Below are positions 7,773-15,896 of a stretch of DNA of 64,000 nt, piece after piece. The translations under genes were made by a program, and so were the position numbers. Source of the DNA: Rhizobium sp. BT04 (GTDB lineage: Bacteria > Pseudomonadota > Alphaproteobacteria > Rhizobiales > Rhizobiaceae); contig NZ_CP125648.1 of the NCBI RefSeq assembly GCF_030053135.1, positions 152,651 through 216,650 of the forward strand, written 5' to 3'. The notes under the pieces are model-generated. The model saw only the letters and a list, made by a program, of their open reading frames with translations, was not told the origin of the DNA and searched no databases. Numbering within the stretch: the stretch's first letter is position 1; each line of letters starts with the position of its first letter.

Positions 7773-8861
7773 CTAGCTATGCATGAAGCTCAGAATGTCG
7801 TCGACGAGAGCCGAATGGGCGTCGGTGAGGTTGCCCTCTCCGCCGTGGCCGGCGATGCCGGCCAACTGGAGCGCATGCTGGTCGTAGAGAACATGATCGA
7901 TCTGCTGGGCGTCCGCGGTCCCACCGGCGGGAACGGCAATGTTGATGGGATGGAAATAGCCGAAATTGACGTCGACCATGCTGCCGGTTGACGATCCGAC
8001 CCCGCCGCCTCCGCCCGCATGGTTGCCGGTGAAAATCGTGTCCGACGACAGGTTGAAGCCACCGCCATTGCCGCCGATGCCTGCGATCTGCACAGTGCCC
8101 TGATCGAAAATGACATTGTTTGTCTGATGAGCCTCAGCCGAGCCGCCTGCGGCGCCCACGGCGATGTTGATCGGGGAGAAGATGGCAATACTCACGTCGA
8201 CCATGCTGCCGACGAAATATCCATCGCCGCCGTGGCCCGCATAAAAGTCGCCGGTCAATGTGAGCGCAGTTCCCGGGCTCATCGACGAACCGTGGCTCGC
8301 GACGTTATGGTCTCCGCCCGAACCGCCCATGCCGCCGATTTGGGTCGCGCCCTGCAGGAACAGTGCGTTGTTCGATTGCTCGGCGTGAGCCTCCGCGCCG
8401 GGGCCTGCAGCCACGGCGGTATTGACCGGGGCAAACAGCGCGACTTCGGTGCTGACGAGCCCGCCATAGAAGAGGCCATTGCCCCCGGTGCCGGCATGAT
8501 TGCCGCCATCGCCGCTGCCGATTGCAACATTGCCGCTTCCACCATTCCCGCCTATCCCCGCCATTTCGGTGGGATGCTGATTGATGAGCGCGTCGTTTCC
8601 CTGGAAGGCGTCGGCACCCGAATGAGGTCCCGCAATGGCGGCATTGGACGGCGTGAAGACGGCCAGTGCGTTGCTGCTGATCACGCCTTCGCTGATCCCG
8701 TCACCACCGCTGCCGGCGGAATTATGGCTCGGACCGGAAGCGACATCCAATGGAAGCCAAGTCGGCACCAGCGCCAGATGTCCCGCGGCCACGTTGGAGG
8801 CGAGGTGTTGATCGGTGCCCGTCTTGGGCAGGTCTTCCGATAAGGGACGAGTTTCCGCCAT
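7773..8861 (-). CDS. Glycine-rich repeat protein, predicted type I secretion substrate
   Basis: 362 residues from ATG 8861 (GGAG 6 nt upstream; an ATG at 8873 and an open frame to 8969 are less likely). No signal peptide or membrane segment. Four imperfect repeats of 74-85 residues share the pattern ALFxPxNxAV-x-GxxAxAxQxxNxAL-x-Q-xxQxAGIGGNGG, with AGIGGNGG-like cores near residues 101, 175, 260 and 334. The RTX nonapeptide (GGxGxDxux) is absent. The last core, DQHALQLAGIAGHGGEGN, recurs almost unchanged in the divergent neighbour. The 18-residue tail ends DDILSFMHS and may be the export signal (inference). A type I exporter follows that neighbour. Function unknown; a surface or biofilm protein is plausible. 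Confidence 0.8.
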   Translation of the reverse strand: MAETRPLSEDLPKTGTDQHLASNVAAGHLALVPTWLPLDVASGPSHNSAGSGGDGISEGVISSNALAVFTPSNAAIAGPHSGADAFQGNDALINQHPTEMAGIGGNGGSGNVAIGSGDGGNHAGTGGNGLFYGGLVSTEVALFAPVNTAVAAGPGAEAHAEQSNNALFLQGATQIGGMGGSGGDHNVASHGSSMSPGTALTLTGDFYAGHGGDGYFVGSMVDVSIAIFSPINIAVGAAGGSAEAHQTNNVIFDQGTVQIAGIGGNGGGFNLSSDTIFTGNHAGGGGGVGSSTGSMVDVNFGYFHPINIAVPAGGTADAQQIDHVLYDQHALQLAGIAGHGGEGNLTDAHSALVDDILSFMHS

Positions 8862-9336
8862 TACGGTCTCCATTCGCGGGCGACTGCACGTCCACCGAGC
8901 ACGCGGCGCTATGCAGCCTGAGTTGTTCAGGCATTGTGCATCTGAACGTGGGAAAAGCAGAGCCTGCAATTCGTCTACATCCTGTCGGCTAGTTCTGTAG
9001 CCATTTGGCTGTCATGGCCGCAACGCCTGTTGTGCGAATTAGCGACGCTAAATCCGCCTTTGGATCAAAGGCCCTGGCGTCGCTTCGACGAGGTCGCAGA
9101 CAGGATCGTGACTATGCCACCCTGCACCAAATCGCTAAGTGCTAATCCAAATAACGCTCCGCTACATCCAAGTATACACCCGAATGAATGTCGCCGAATA
9201 TCTAGATAGGCCACAGATTAAATCGCAGGCAATATTCGCCTGCGGTTGTATTGGCTGTGGTGACATGCTGGGACGCACACCGCAGGGGGACGCCGTAAAA
9301 CGAACACGGATGAAACCAAGTAAAGGAGTGACATCA
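8862..9336. promoter_or_regulatory. Divergent control region between the two glycine-rich genes, with a leader hairpin
   Basis: 475 bp with no credible gene; it must carry the promoters of both divergent glycine-rich genes. A hairpin with 7-bp perfect arms (CGCAGGC 9224-9230, GCCTGCG 9238-9244) lies about 95 nt before the rightward gene and could form in its 5' leader. No unambiguous -35/-10 pair was identified. Confidence 0.5.
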
Positions 9337-9912
9337 ATGCCTATTCCACAGATATCCGACACGATTCACCTCAACAACCCGGATGCGGGCGATGCGAATG
9401 CCGGCAACGGCGGTGATGGCCACAACAATGGGAACATCAACTACAATCCGGTTGCGTATGTAGACCCCGTGCAAACGGTCTACGGGGCAGAGACCCATCT
9501 GCACAACGGCGATCACGTTTGGCAGAAGGCAGGTTGGGACGCCGGCAGTGGCGGAGACGGTGGCTTTGCTCAGGCCAAGAACGGCTTCCTGGCGGCGGTC
9601 ACGAACAGCGGCGACGGCGGCGCGGGGGGCGATTCCCACTCCAACGGCAGCCAAGGAAACACGAGCGGCCACGACACGGCTTCGGTAGCTGCGGCTACGA
9701 CCGCGACACAATATACGCAGCTCGTGGCCGATCAGCATGCCACCATCCTCGCAGGCGTCGGCGGCAACGGCGGCAACGGAAACAACGCTCTGGGCGGCGA
9801 TATCTCGTCGGCTTTGGTTCACTCGGATCCCGAAACGACGACGGTGAACAATTCTCTCGATCACTTCATAAACGCCTTCGGCCATATCGACGTCGACCAT
9901 CTCGGCTCATGA
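9337..9912 (+). CDS. Small glycine-rich protein, predicted type I secretion substrate
   Basis: 191 residues starting MPIPQISDTIHLN; AAAGGAG 8 nt upstream of ATG 9337 decides the start over in-frame Mets further upstream. Rich in Gly, Asn, Asp and His, with GNGGDG, GSGGDGG, GDGGAGGD and GVGGNGGNGN clusters, but no RTX nonapeptides and no signal peptide. Residues 132-149 (DQHATILAGVGGNGGNGN) match the last repeat of the divergent 362-residue protein. A 42-residue tail ends FGHIDVDHLGS. It lies immediately upstream of the ABC exporter and adaptor genes, the usual place of a type I substrate. Function unknown. Confidence 0.8.
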   Translation: MPIPQISDTIHLNNPDAGDANAGNGGDGHNNGNINYNPVAYVDPVQTVYGAETHLHNGDHVWQKAGWDAGSGGDGGFAQAKNGFLAAVTNSGDGGAGGDSHSNGSQGNTSGHDTASVAAATTATQYTQLVADQHATILAGVGGNGGNGNNALGGDISSALVHSDPETTTVNNSLDHFINAFGHIDVDHLGS

Positions 9913-9923
9913 ACTCTGACTCT

Positions 9924-9953
9924 GAGGGTCGCCGGTTTCGGCTGGCGACCCTC
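9924..9953 (+). terminator. Hairpin between substrate gene and exporter genes
   Basis: The 10-bp perfect arms GAGGGTCGCC (9924-9933) and GGCGACCCTC (9944-9953) enclose a 10-nt loop, 12 nt after the glycine-rich gene's stop. There is no T-run, so termination may be partial. Such a hairpin would let the abundant substrate be expressed above the exporter. Confidence 0.65.
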
Positions 9954-10015
9954 CTGAATTGCTGAATCAGCACGCAGCCTCTTCTTGTCAGAATCAAGTG
10001 CAGCGAGATCTGATA

Positions 10016-11731
10016 ATGACAACGATTTCGATAAAGCCATTGCGCTCGCAGACACAGCTCGTTGTCGCGCTCCGAGCCTGTGCCGGAGCCTTCGGCTTGG
10101 TCTTCCTCTATAGCTGCGGCTATAATCTCTTTCTTCTCGCGCCGTCCATCTATCTCCTGCAGATCTATGACAGGGTCCTGTCGAGCAGAAGCGCCGACAC
10201 GCTCCTGATGCTGACGATGATCATCGCCATCGCCGTCCTGGTCGGGTCCATGCTGGATATCGTGCGCAGGGCCGCTCTTTCGCGCATCGGCAGCTGGCTG
10301 GACCACAGGCTACGCCCCATGGTGCTCACCGCATCATTCGAATATGCCACGCGCGCCGATACGGGATCCGCCACGGAGTGCTACAGGGACCTGGCCGCAT
10401 TACGCCAGTTTCTCGATTCACCGGCCAGCTCGCTTTTTTTTGACGTTCCCTGGGCGCCGGTATTCCTGCTCCTGCTGTTTCTCGTTCATCCGCTGCTCGG
10501 GACCATCGGCCTTTTGAGCGCAGTTGCACTTCTGCTGTTTGCGTTCCTGACGGAACTGGCGACGCGTGAGCCGCTTGCTCATGCCAATCTTGCCCTTTCG
10601 ATGAGCTATCTCAGATTTGCGACCGCCCTCAAAAACCTCGAGGTCATCAGGGCCATGGGTATGCAGGATGGCGCGGCGCAGATCGTCTATCGCGATGCGG
10701 AAATGGCAAGAAGGGCGCAGGACATCGCGATGCATCGCACGGAGATCATTATTGGTTTCTCCAAATCGGTCCGCACGCTCGCGCAGATCCTCATGATGGG
10801 ATCGGCGACATGGCTGGTGCTCATAAACAGCGGCAGTCCCGGGATCATCTTCGTTGCCAGCCTGCTGCTGGGGCGCGGGCTTGCACCCATCGAGGGCGCG
10901 ATAGGCGCATGGCGCTCCTTTACCTTCGCGCGCAATGCCTTCCGTCGCTTGAACAGAATGCTGATAACAGTTGCTTCGGATCGCGACGGCCGAATGGTGC
11001 CGATGCCGGAGCCCAATGGCCTCATTCTAGATAATGTCAGCTATACCGTGCCTTTCGCCAATCGGCCGATATTGACAGGCATCACCTTGCGCCTCGCCCC
11101 AGGCGATTGCGTAGCGCTCATCGGTCCGTCGGGATCGGGAAAATCGACGCTCGGTCGCGTCATAGCAGGCGTTGTGCAGGCAACGAGCGGAAGCGCTCTT
11201 CTTGGTGGGGTGGATATCTCGGCTCTGCGCCTCTGCGGGGGCACCCGCCACGTCGGATACCTGCCGCAGGACATCGAACTTTTCGGCGGAGCCATCAAGG
11301 ATGTGATCGGTCGGCTGGATGGTGGAGATCCCGGCAAGGCGATCGACGCCGCGAAGCTGGTTGGATTGCACGACGCGATCATGCGGCTACCCCAGGGCTA
11401 TGAGACCGATATCGGTGAAGGTGGAAACCTGCTCCTTCGAGCCCAGCGCCAACAGCTGGGACTGGCACGGGCGGCCTATGGAAATCCATCTCTTATCGTT
11501 CTCGACGATCCGAATTCGAGCCTGGATTATGACGGCGAACGCATGCTGTTCAGGGCAATCGAGCGCATGAAATCCATGCGGATGACTGTCGTCATCATAA
11601 CGCACCGGATGGGGATCCTGCCTGTTACCAACAAGATTGCCATCATCCGCGACGGGACAGTGGCTGCCTTCGGTGACAGTGAGCGGATTTATGAAACCTA
11701 TCTTCAGCCGCCGGCTCGAACAGGAACATAG
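10016..11731 (+). CDS. Type I secretion ABC permease/ATPase (PrtD/HlyB class) with degenerate ATPase motifs
   Basis: 571 residues, the usual PrtD length, with no N-terminal C39 peptidase domain. Transmembrane part about residues 20-310 (GAFGLVFLYSCGYNLFLLAPSIYLLQIYDRV is the typical first span). The ATPase domain has intact Walker A GPSGSGKST (370-378), Q-loop (LPQD, 417-420) and H-loop H530. The signature expected as LSGGQ reads LLRAQ (473-477), and the Walker B catalytic Glu is Asp (VLDDPNSSLD, D498). Both changes would weaken ATP hydrolysis in a homodimer. Start MTTISIK chosen; upstream codons (from 9959) look unlike the family. Inner-membrane component of an exporter with the HlyD-family gene next door; no TolC-type gene is in the window. 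Confidence 0.9.
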   Translation: MTTISIKPLRSQTQLVVALRACAGAFGLVFLYSCGYNLFLLAPSIYLLQIYDRVLSSRSADTLLMLTMIIAIAVLVGSMLDIVRRAALSRIGSWLDHRLRPMVLTASFEYATRADTGSATECYRDLAALRQFLDSPASSLFFDVPWAPVFLLLLFLVHPLLGTIGLLSAVALLLFAFLTELATREPLAHANLALSMSYLRFATALKNLEVIRAMGMQDGAAQIVYRDAEMARRAQDIAMHRTEIIIGFSKSVRTLAQILMMGSATWLVLINSGSPGIIFVASLLLGRGLAPIEGAIGAWRSFTFARNAFRRLNRMLITVASDRDGRMVPMPEPNGLILDNVSYTVPFANRPILTGITLRLAPGDCVALIGPSGSGKSTLGRVIAGVVQATSGSALLGGVDISALRLCGGTRHVGYLPQDIELFGGAIKDVIGRLDGGDPGKAIDAAKLVGLHDAIMRLPQGYETDIGEGGNLLLRAQRQQLGLARAAYGNPSLIVLDDPNSSLDYDGERMLFRAIERMKSMRMTVVIITHRMGILPVTNKIAIIRDGTVAAFGDSERIYETYLQPPARTGT

Positions 11732-11745
11732 GGAAGGACGTTGCC

Positions 11746-13188
11746 GTGACCGTTGTTCAATTGAACCCAACTCCGGCGAGAATTTCCGATTCGTCAGGGG
11801 GGCAGCGCTTGCCTCAACGAACGACGGCGACATCAAGGCAACAGACGGTCTATTGGCCGGTGATCGAGGCGAAACAGCGCGGACCCGCCCCCCCTTCGCC
11901 CATGCCGGGACTCAGAGGCGTTGTCTGGACGGGCAACCTGTTGATCCTGGTCTTCATCGTCGGATTGGGGATCTGGTCGGTTCTGGCGCCGCTGAAAAGC
12001 GCTGCGATCGCATCGGGCATCATCGAACCGGAAACCAGCCGCAAGACCATTCAGCATCTGGAAGGCGGGATTGTGCGACGGATCCTCGTCAAAAACGGCG
12101 ATGCTGTCATGGCCGGGCAAATCGTCATCGAGCTCGACGATACGAAGTCTCGCTCGGAGCGCGACAGCATTCAAGGGCAACTTTGGGAGGCCGAAGGAAG
12201 CCGCGCCCGCCTTGCTGCGGAGCAGACGGGCGGCGACCATGTCGCCTATCCCGGCAATCTCAGGGCAGCAATGGGCAAATACCCCTTGGTCGGCGCGATT
12301 CTGATCGGGCAACAGAAAATCTTCGAAGCCCGTCGCCAGGTCATGCAGGCGGAAATTCAGATCGCCAATGAAAAAATCGCGCAGGTGCGGCAGGAAATCG
12401 TCGGACTTGGCGCGCAGAAGGCGGCGCTGGCCGACAGAGCCGCGATCTCGCGGCAGGAACTGGATCAGGTTACGGCCCTCACCGCCAAAGGACTGGAAAC
12501 AAGGAGCAGGCTTCTCAACCTCCAGCGGGAAAAGGCAGACCTTGATGGCCAGCAGGGTGAAGTAGACGCACAGATCTCCCGCGCCTACCAGGTGATCAGC
12601 GGGTCACAGGCCGATCTCGCAAAGCTCGAGAGCGACCGGTTGAGCGAAGTCGCCCAAGGCATGCGCGAGACGGAAAGCCGGATCATGCAACTGCGCGAGC
12701 GCTTGCGGGCGATCGACGACCAGCTTTCAAGGACCTATATCCGCGCTCCCGACGATGGAACGATCATGAATCTGCGCATCCACACGTCAGGCGGGGTGAT
12801 CGGCGCGGGTGAGCCGCTCGTCGATCTCTTGCCACGCACCGATCGCCTTATCGTATCTGCCCATGTCAGGCCGGAAGACATCAATCTCGTCCGTGCGGGG
12901 CTTGAGGCGCAGGTTCACCTCCTTCCATACAATCAGCGGCGCGTGCCCCTCCTGAAGGGTCGGGTCGAGTATGTATCAGCGGACCGTCTCATCGATGCGC
13001 AGAGCGGTCAGCCCTATTTTGCCGCGACGATCCGCGTCACGGACGAGCGGTTGGCGAAAATGCGCGATGTCGAACTGGTCGCGGGCATGCCCGCACAGAC
13101 GCTGATCGAAACGGGCAAAAGCAGCGTGGCGCTCTATGCTGTCAGACCACTTCTCGACAGTTTCAACAGAGCATTTCGTGAGGACTGA
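11746..13188 (+). CDS. HlyD-family type I secretion periplasmic adaptor
   Basis: 480 residues, GTG start with GGGAAGGA upstream, 14 bp after the ABC gene. A cytoplasmic N-terminus precedes one membrane anchor (VVWTGNLLILVFIVGLGIWSVLAPL, about residues 58-82). It then has the lipoyl/barrel-sandwich motif (GIIEPETSRKTIQHLEGGIVRRILVKNGDAVMAGQIVIELDD), a long coiled coil, the second lipoyl half (YIRAPDDGTIMNLRIHTSGGVIGAGEPLVDLLP) and the family C-terminus ending PLLDSFNRAFRED. It bridges the ABC component to an outer-membrane TolC channel that must be encoded elsewhere. Confidence 0.95.
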   Translation: MTVVQLNPTPARISDSSGGQRLPQRTTATSRQQTVYWPVIEAKQRGPAPPSPMPGLRGVVWTGNLLILVFIVGLGIWSVLAPLKSAAIASGIIEPETSRKTIQHLEGGIVRRILVKNGDAVMAGQIVIELDDTKSRSERDSIQGQLWEAEGSRARLAAEQTGGDHVAYPGNLRAAMGKYPLVGAILIGQQKIFEARRQVMQAEIQIANEKIAQVRQEIVGLGAQKAALADRAAISRQELDQVTALTAKGLETRSRLLNLQREKADLDGQQGEVDAQISRAYQVISGSQADLAKLESDRLSEVAQGMRETESRIMQLRERLRAIDDQLSRTYIRAPDDGTIMNLRIHTSGGVIGAGEPLVDLLPRTDRLIVSAHVRPEDINLVRAGLEAQVHLLPYNQRRVPLLKGRVEYVSADRLIDAQSGQPYFAATIRVTDERLAKMRDVELVAGMPAQTLIETGKSSVALYAVRPLLDSFNRAFRED

Positions 13189-13195
13189 AGCGGTG

Positions 13196-13474
13196 ATGGG
13201 CAAGAGGAAATTCGACGACGAGCAGATTACGATCATTCTGAAGGAGCACCAAGCCGGAGTGACGGTGGCGGATGTTTGCCACAAGCACGGCATCAGCGAG
13301 CCGACCTTCTATCGGTGGCAATCCCTGCAGTTTGGAAATGTCGGTCTTGAGGCCAAAAGGGTGCGAGCGCTGGAGGAAGAGAACCAGAAACTCAAGAAGC
13401 TTCTGGCCGAAGCCATGCTCTCGGCGGCAACGTTGAGCGAGATGCTGGCGAAGACATCGAAAGGGCGCAACTAA
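13196..13474 (+). mobile_element. Orphan IS3-family transposase OrfA
   Basis: 92-residue OrfA: MGKRKFDDEQITIILKEHQAGVTVADVCHKHGISEPTFYRWQ (helix-turn-helix), then a leucine-zipper region (RVRALEEENQKLKKLLAEAMLSAATLSEML). The matching OrfB with its DDE integrase domain is absent downstream and I see no terminal inverted repeats, so this is a remnant of an insertion sequence, or a stand-alone DNA-binding gene. It starts 7 bp after the intact end of the adaptor gene. Confidence 0.85.
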
Positions 13475-13573
13475 ACATTGGGTTAGCGCAGCGCCGTATT
13501 TTGGACGAGGGAGCCTCTCCAAGCGGGCAAAGGGGTACGGCGTCAGCCGCCCGCCGTGGATGCGGTCCATCCG

Positions 13574-13748
13574 GCGCCGCCGTCGCGGCTGTTTTTCGTC
13601 CATCATCGCATCATAGCCGATCCGCGCGACCGGCATCGTCATTTTTTGACTGGTCGATGGCAGTGCCTGTGAAATCGGCCCGCTTGAAGAATTCGGTTTC
13701 CGTCGCCCCGGGCGCGAGGCGGCTAACGGTCACGCCGGAATCCTTCCT
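13574..13748 (-). pseudogene. Short-chain dehydrogenase C-terminal remnant with frameshift
   Basis: Two minus-strand frames join into one recognisable SDR segment: KDSGVTVSRLAPGATETEFF, then KRADFTGTAIDQSKNDDAG, continuing one frame over as PVARIGYDAMMDEKQP. Intact relatives read like GVTVTxLxPGxTETxFFxRADM...KDDPxxVARxGYDAMM. A frameshift sits near 13625-13640 and no N-terminal domain is present. The surrounding 13475-13883 has no intact gene and looks like a rearrangement scar next to the IS remnant. Confidence 0.7.
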
Positions 13749-13883
13749 GCGGGAAGGGGATTTTTGGGATGGTCGAAAATGACGGCTGTCGCGAGATATA
13801 TAATGTACCCTGGCGTACCCTTGTCTGGCGTAATGCAGGTTATGGAACATTCTGATCATTTGAATATTTCAACAACAGCCAGC

Positions 13884-15692
13884 CTATCTGGCGCGAAATT
13901 TCGGGCTGTCGCTGCTCGTCAGCTGCGAGGCGGAAACCGTGACGTTTCGGCCCCGGCTCTTCGCTTCGAGCAAGCCCACATCGGCGCGCATCAAGAGTGT
14001 CGTCACCTGACTTGCCTCCAAGGAAGAAGCAATGCCGATCGAGACCGAGACGGAGCCGAGAATCCGGCCGCGATAGGATAATGGCGTCGTGCGAATGTTG
14101 GTTCTCAGCGTTTCGGCTAGCTGGAAGCCTGCCTCCTCGGTCGAGCCGGGCAACAGCACGGTGAACTCCTCGCCGCCGAAACGATAGACGGTTCCGGCAT
14201 CGCCGATTGTGTCGACCGCGATCTGGGCAACGTATCGCATCACCTCATCGCCGGCGTCATGGCCGAATTCATCGTTGAAACGCTTGAAGTGATCGATGTC
14301 GACCATCAGGCAGACAAGCGGTTCCCGGGGTTGATCCCTAATATGCCGGTTGAAGGCTTCATCCAGCGAGCGGCGGTTGAAAAGTCCCGTCAGAGGATCG
14401 CGAACGGCGAGATTCGTCAATCTGTCGCGAAGCTGAAGATTGGCCACCGCAAGGCCGATATTTTCGGCGATGAGTTCGAGATAAAGCCGCGCGGTTTCGG
14501 CTACCGTTTCCTGCTCCGGCTGATCCTCGAAATACAGGAGGCCGATTGTCTCGCCCTGGGCGATAAGCGGTACGCAGAGACACGGTGTCTGACTTTCATC
14601 GAGATGCTGGCAAGGAATATCGCTGTGATCGCGATTGCTGACATGCGGGCGGCCTCGGCGGAGCCCCCAGCAGGCGCTCGACGGAAAGCTGGTTTGGGAA
14701 GCATGCGGCTCGTGCCAGCTGCCAACGCTCATCAGGGCCGTGCGGCTGTCGTTCATGACATAGAGATGCCCCGCGAGGCCGGGGAAAATCCGGGGTGCAA
14801 ACAGCGACACCGCCTCCGCCAGCTCATGCTGCGTCTGGCAGGCCTGCAGGCGATGCATCATCTGCAGAATGAGATCCTTGGTTTGCTGATCGCGCAATCG
14901 CTCCGCATCGAGCCTGTCCCGTTCGCGCCCGTTATTGCGGAAGATATGGATGGCGTCATTCATTTCGCTGATTTCGTCGCGTCGGCGGTCGAGTGGAACC
15001 TCCACCTCGTAATCCTGTTTGGCCAATCGGCTGACAATGCCGCTCATCCGCATCAGCGGTAGGGCGACACGGCGCCTCAAGACGAAATACAGAACTCCGA
15101 GGAACAGGGCTGCCGTCAAGCCGAGCATCGTCTTGGCGACCGTTCCCCACAGGTCGGCACGTGACTGCGCCTGGCTCAAGGCTGTGCCGGTTCTGGCCGC
15201 CGTCAATTCCCGAAAACGGGTCACGGTCTCGATCACTGCGGTCTGACTGCGTTCGTGTTCCGGACCGAAAAGCATTTGCCGGGCGCCGGCCTGATCGCCG
15301 TTCTGATAGGACGATATGGCGGCTTCCTCGATTTTATCGAGACTTTCCGCGTCACGCGCGATCTCCTCAAGTGCTGCCGTTTCCGCCGGGGATACATTGA
15401 GCGCGTGAATATTCTTGATGGCTGTTTCGCGGTGCAGTTCTTCTGCTTCCTGGACATGGAAAGCATTGAGATGACGTTCCTCGCCGCGCATCACATAGAG
15501 GCGCGCCTCATCCGTCCGCTCTTCGGATCCGAGAGCCAGTTCCTCGCCGAGCGCATCGAGTGTCAAATGCTCTTGAACGGCGATGCGTTCCTGTTTGGCG
15601 CTATTGGCCGAAAGAATGAAGGCAGTGCCCGACAGCACCGTCAGCAAAACCGTGACCCCATAGGCCCAGTTGGTGATTGCGCTTATTCGCAT
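13884..15692 (-). CDS. Membrane-bound diguanylate cyclase (HAMP-GAF-GGDEF)
   Basis: 602 residues. Two membrane spans (about 8-30 and 188-208) bracket a helical periplasmic sensor domain. Then comes a HAMP linker (RRRVALPLMRMSGIVSRLAKQDYEVEVPLDRRRDEISEMNDAI), a GAF-like domain (about 275-425) and a GGDEF domain with DPLTGLFNRRSLDEAF, MVDIDHFKRFNDEFGHDAGDEVM and active-site RFGGEEF. It should make c-di-GMP in response to an unknown signal. An RxxD inhibitory site is not evident before GGEEF. It sits next to the glycine-rich export island, and c-di-GMP often governs such surface proteins (inference). Confidence 0.92.
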   Translation of the reverse strand: MRISAITNWAYGVTVLLTVLSGTAFILSANSAKQERIAVQEHLTLDALGEELALGSEERTDEARLYVMRGEERHLNAFHVQEAEELHRETAIKNIHALNVSPAETAALEEIARDAESLDKIEEAAISSYQNGDQAGARQMLFGPEHERSQTAVIETVTRFRELTAARTGTALSQAQSRADLWGTVAKTMLGLTAALFLGVLYFVLRRRVALPLMRMSGIVSRLAKQDYEVEVPLDRRRDEISEMNDAIHIFRNNGRERDRLDAERLRDQQTKDLILQMMHRLQACQTQHELAEAVSLFAPRIFPGLAGHLYVMNDSRTALMSVGSWHEPHASQTSFPSSACWGLRRGRPHVSNRDHSDIPCQHLDESQTPCLCVPLIAQGETIGLLYFEDQPEQETVAETARLYLELIAENIGLAVANLQLRDRLTNLAVRDPLTGLFNRRSLDEAFNRHIRDQPREPLVCLMVDIDHFKRFNDEFGHDAGDEVMRYVAQIAVDTIGDAGTVYRFGGEEFTVLLPGSTEEAGFQLAETLRTNIRTTPLSYRGRILGSVSVSIGIASSLEASQVTTLLMRADVGLLEAKSRGRNVTVSASQLTSSDSPKFRAR

Positions 15693-15695
15693 GGA

Positions 15696-15809
15696 TGTAA
15701 ATTAGTATATTCGCATTTACAGATAATTAACGGCGAGCAATATCGACGTTCCACGTGAATTTGCCTGCTGCTTGCACGATGCTGCGCTGGATATTGGTCT
15801 AGCAGGCAA
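15696..15809. promoter_or_regulatory. Divergent control region with two inverted repeats
   Basis: TGTAAAT (15696-15702) and ATTTACA (15715-15721) form a perfect 7-bp inverted repeat with a 12-bp AT-rich spacer, just 3 bp upstream of the diguanylate cyclase start: a likely operator or promoter overlap. Further right, TTGCCTGCT (15761-15769) and AGCAGGCAA (15801-15809) are perfect 9-bp arms 31 bp apart, between the cyclase and the acetamidase gene. The binding proteins are unknown. Confidence 0.45.
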
Positions 15810-15896
15810 TCTCTGTGAGATGTAGTCTCGAACTCCCCGCCGGGCAGTTCAGCCGCAGGCTTCATGATATTCGAAACGAGCGAGAGCCATATTCTC

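Noticed and set aside
7773..9912. RTX-type calcium-binding repeats in the glycine-rich proteins
   Set aside because: Many GG pairs occur but the nonapeptide GGxGxDxux is not repeated; assignment to type I secretion rests on context only.
13196..13474. A complete IS3 element
   Set aside because: Only OrfA is present; no OrfB DDE domain, no frameshift window and no terminal inverted repeats were found.
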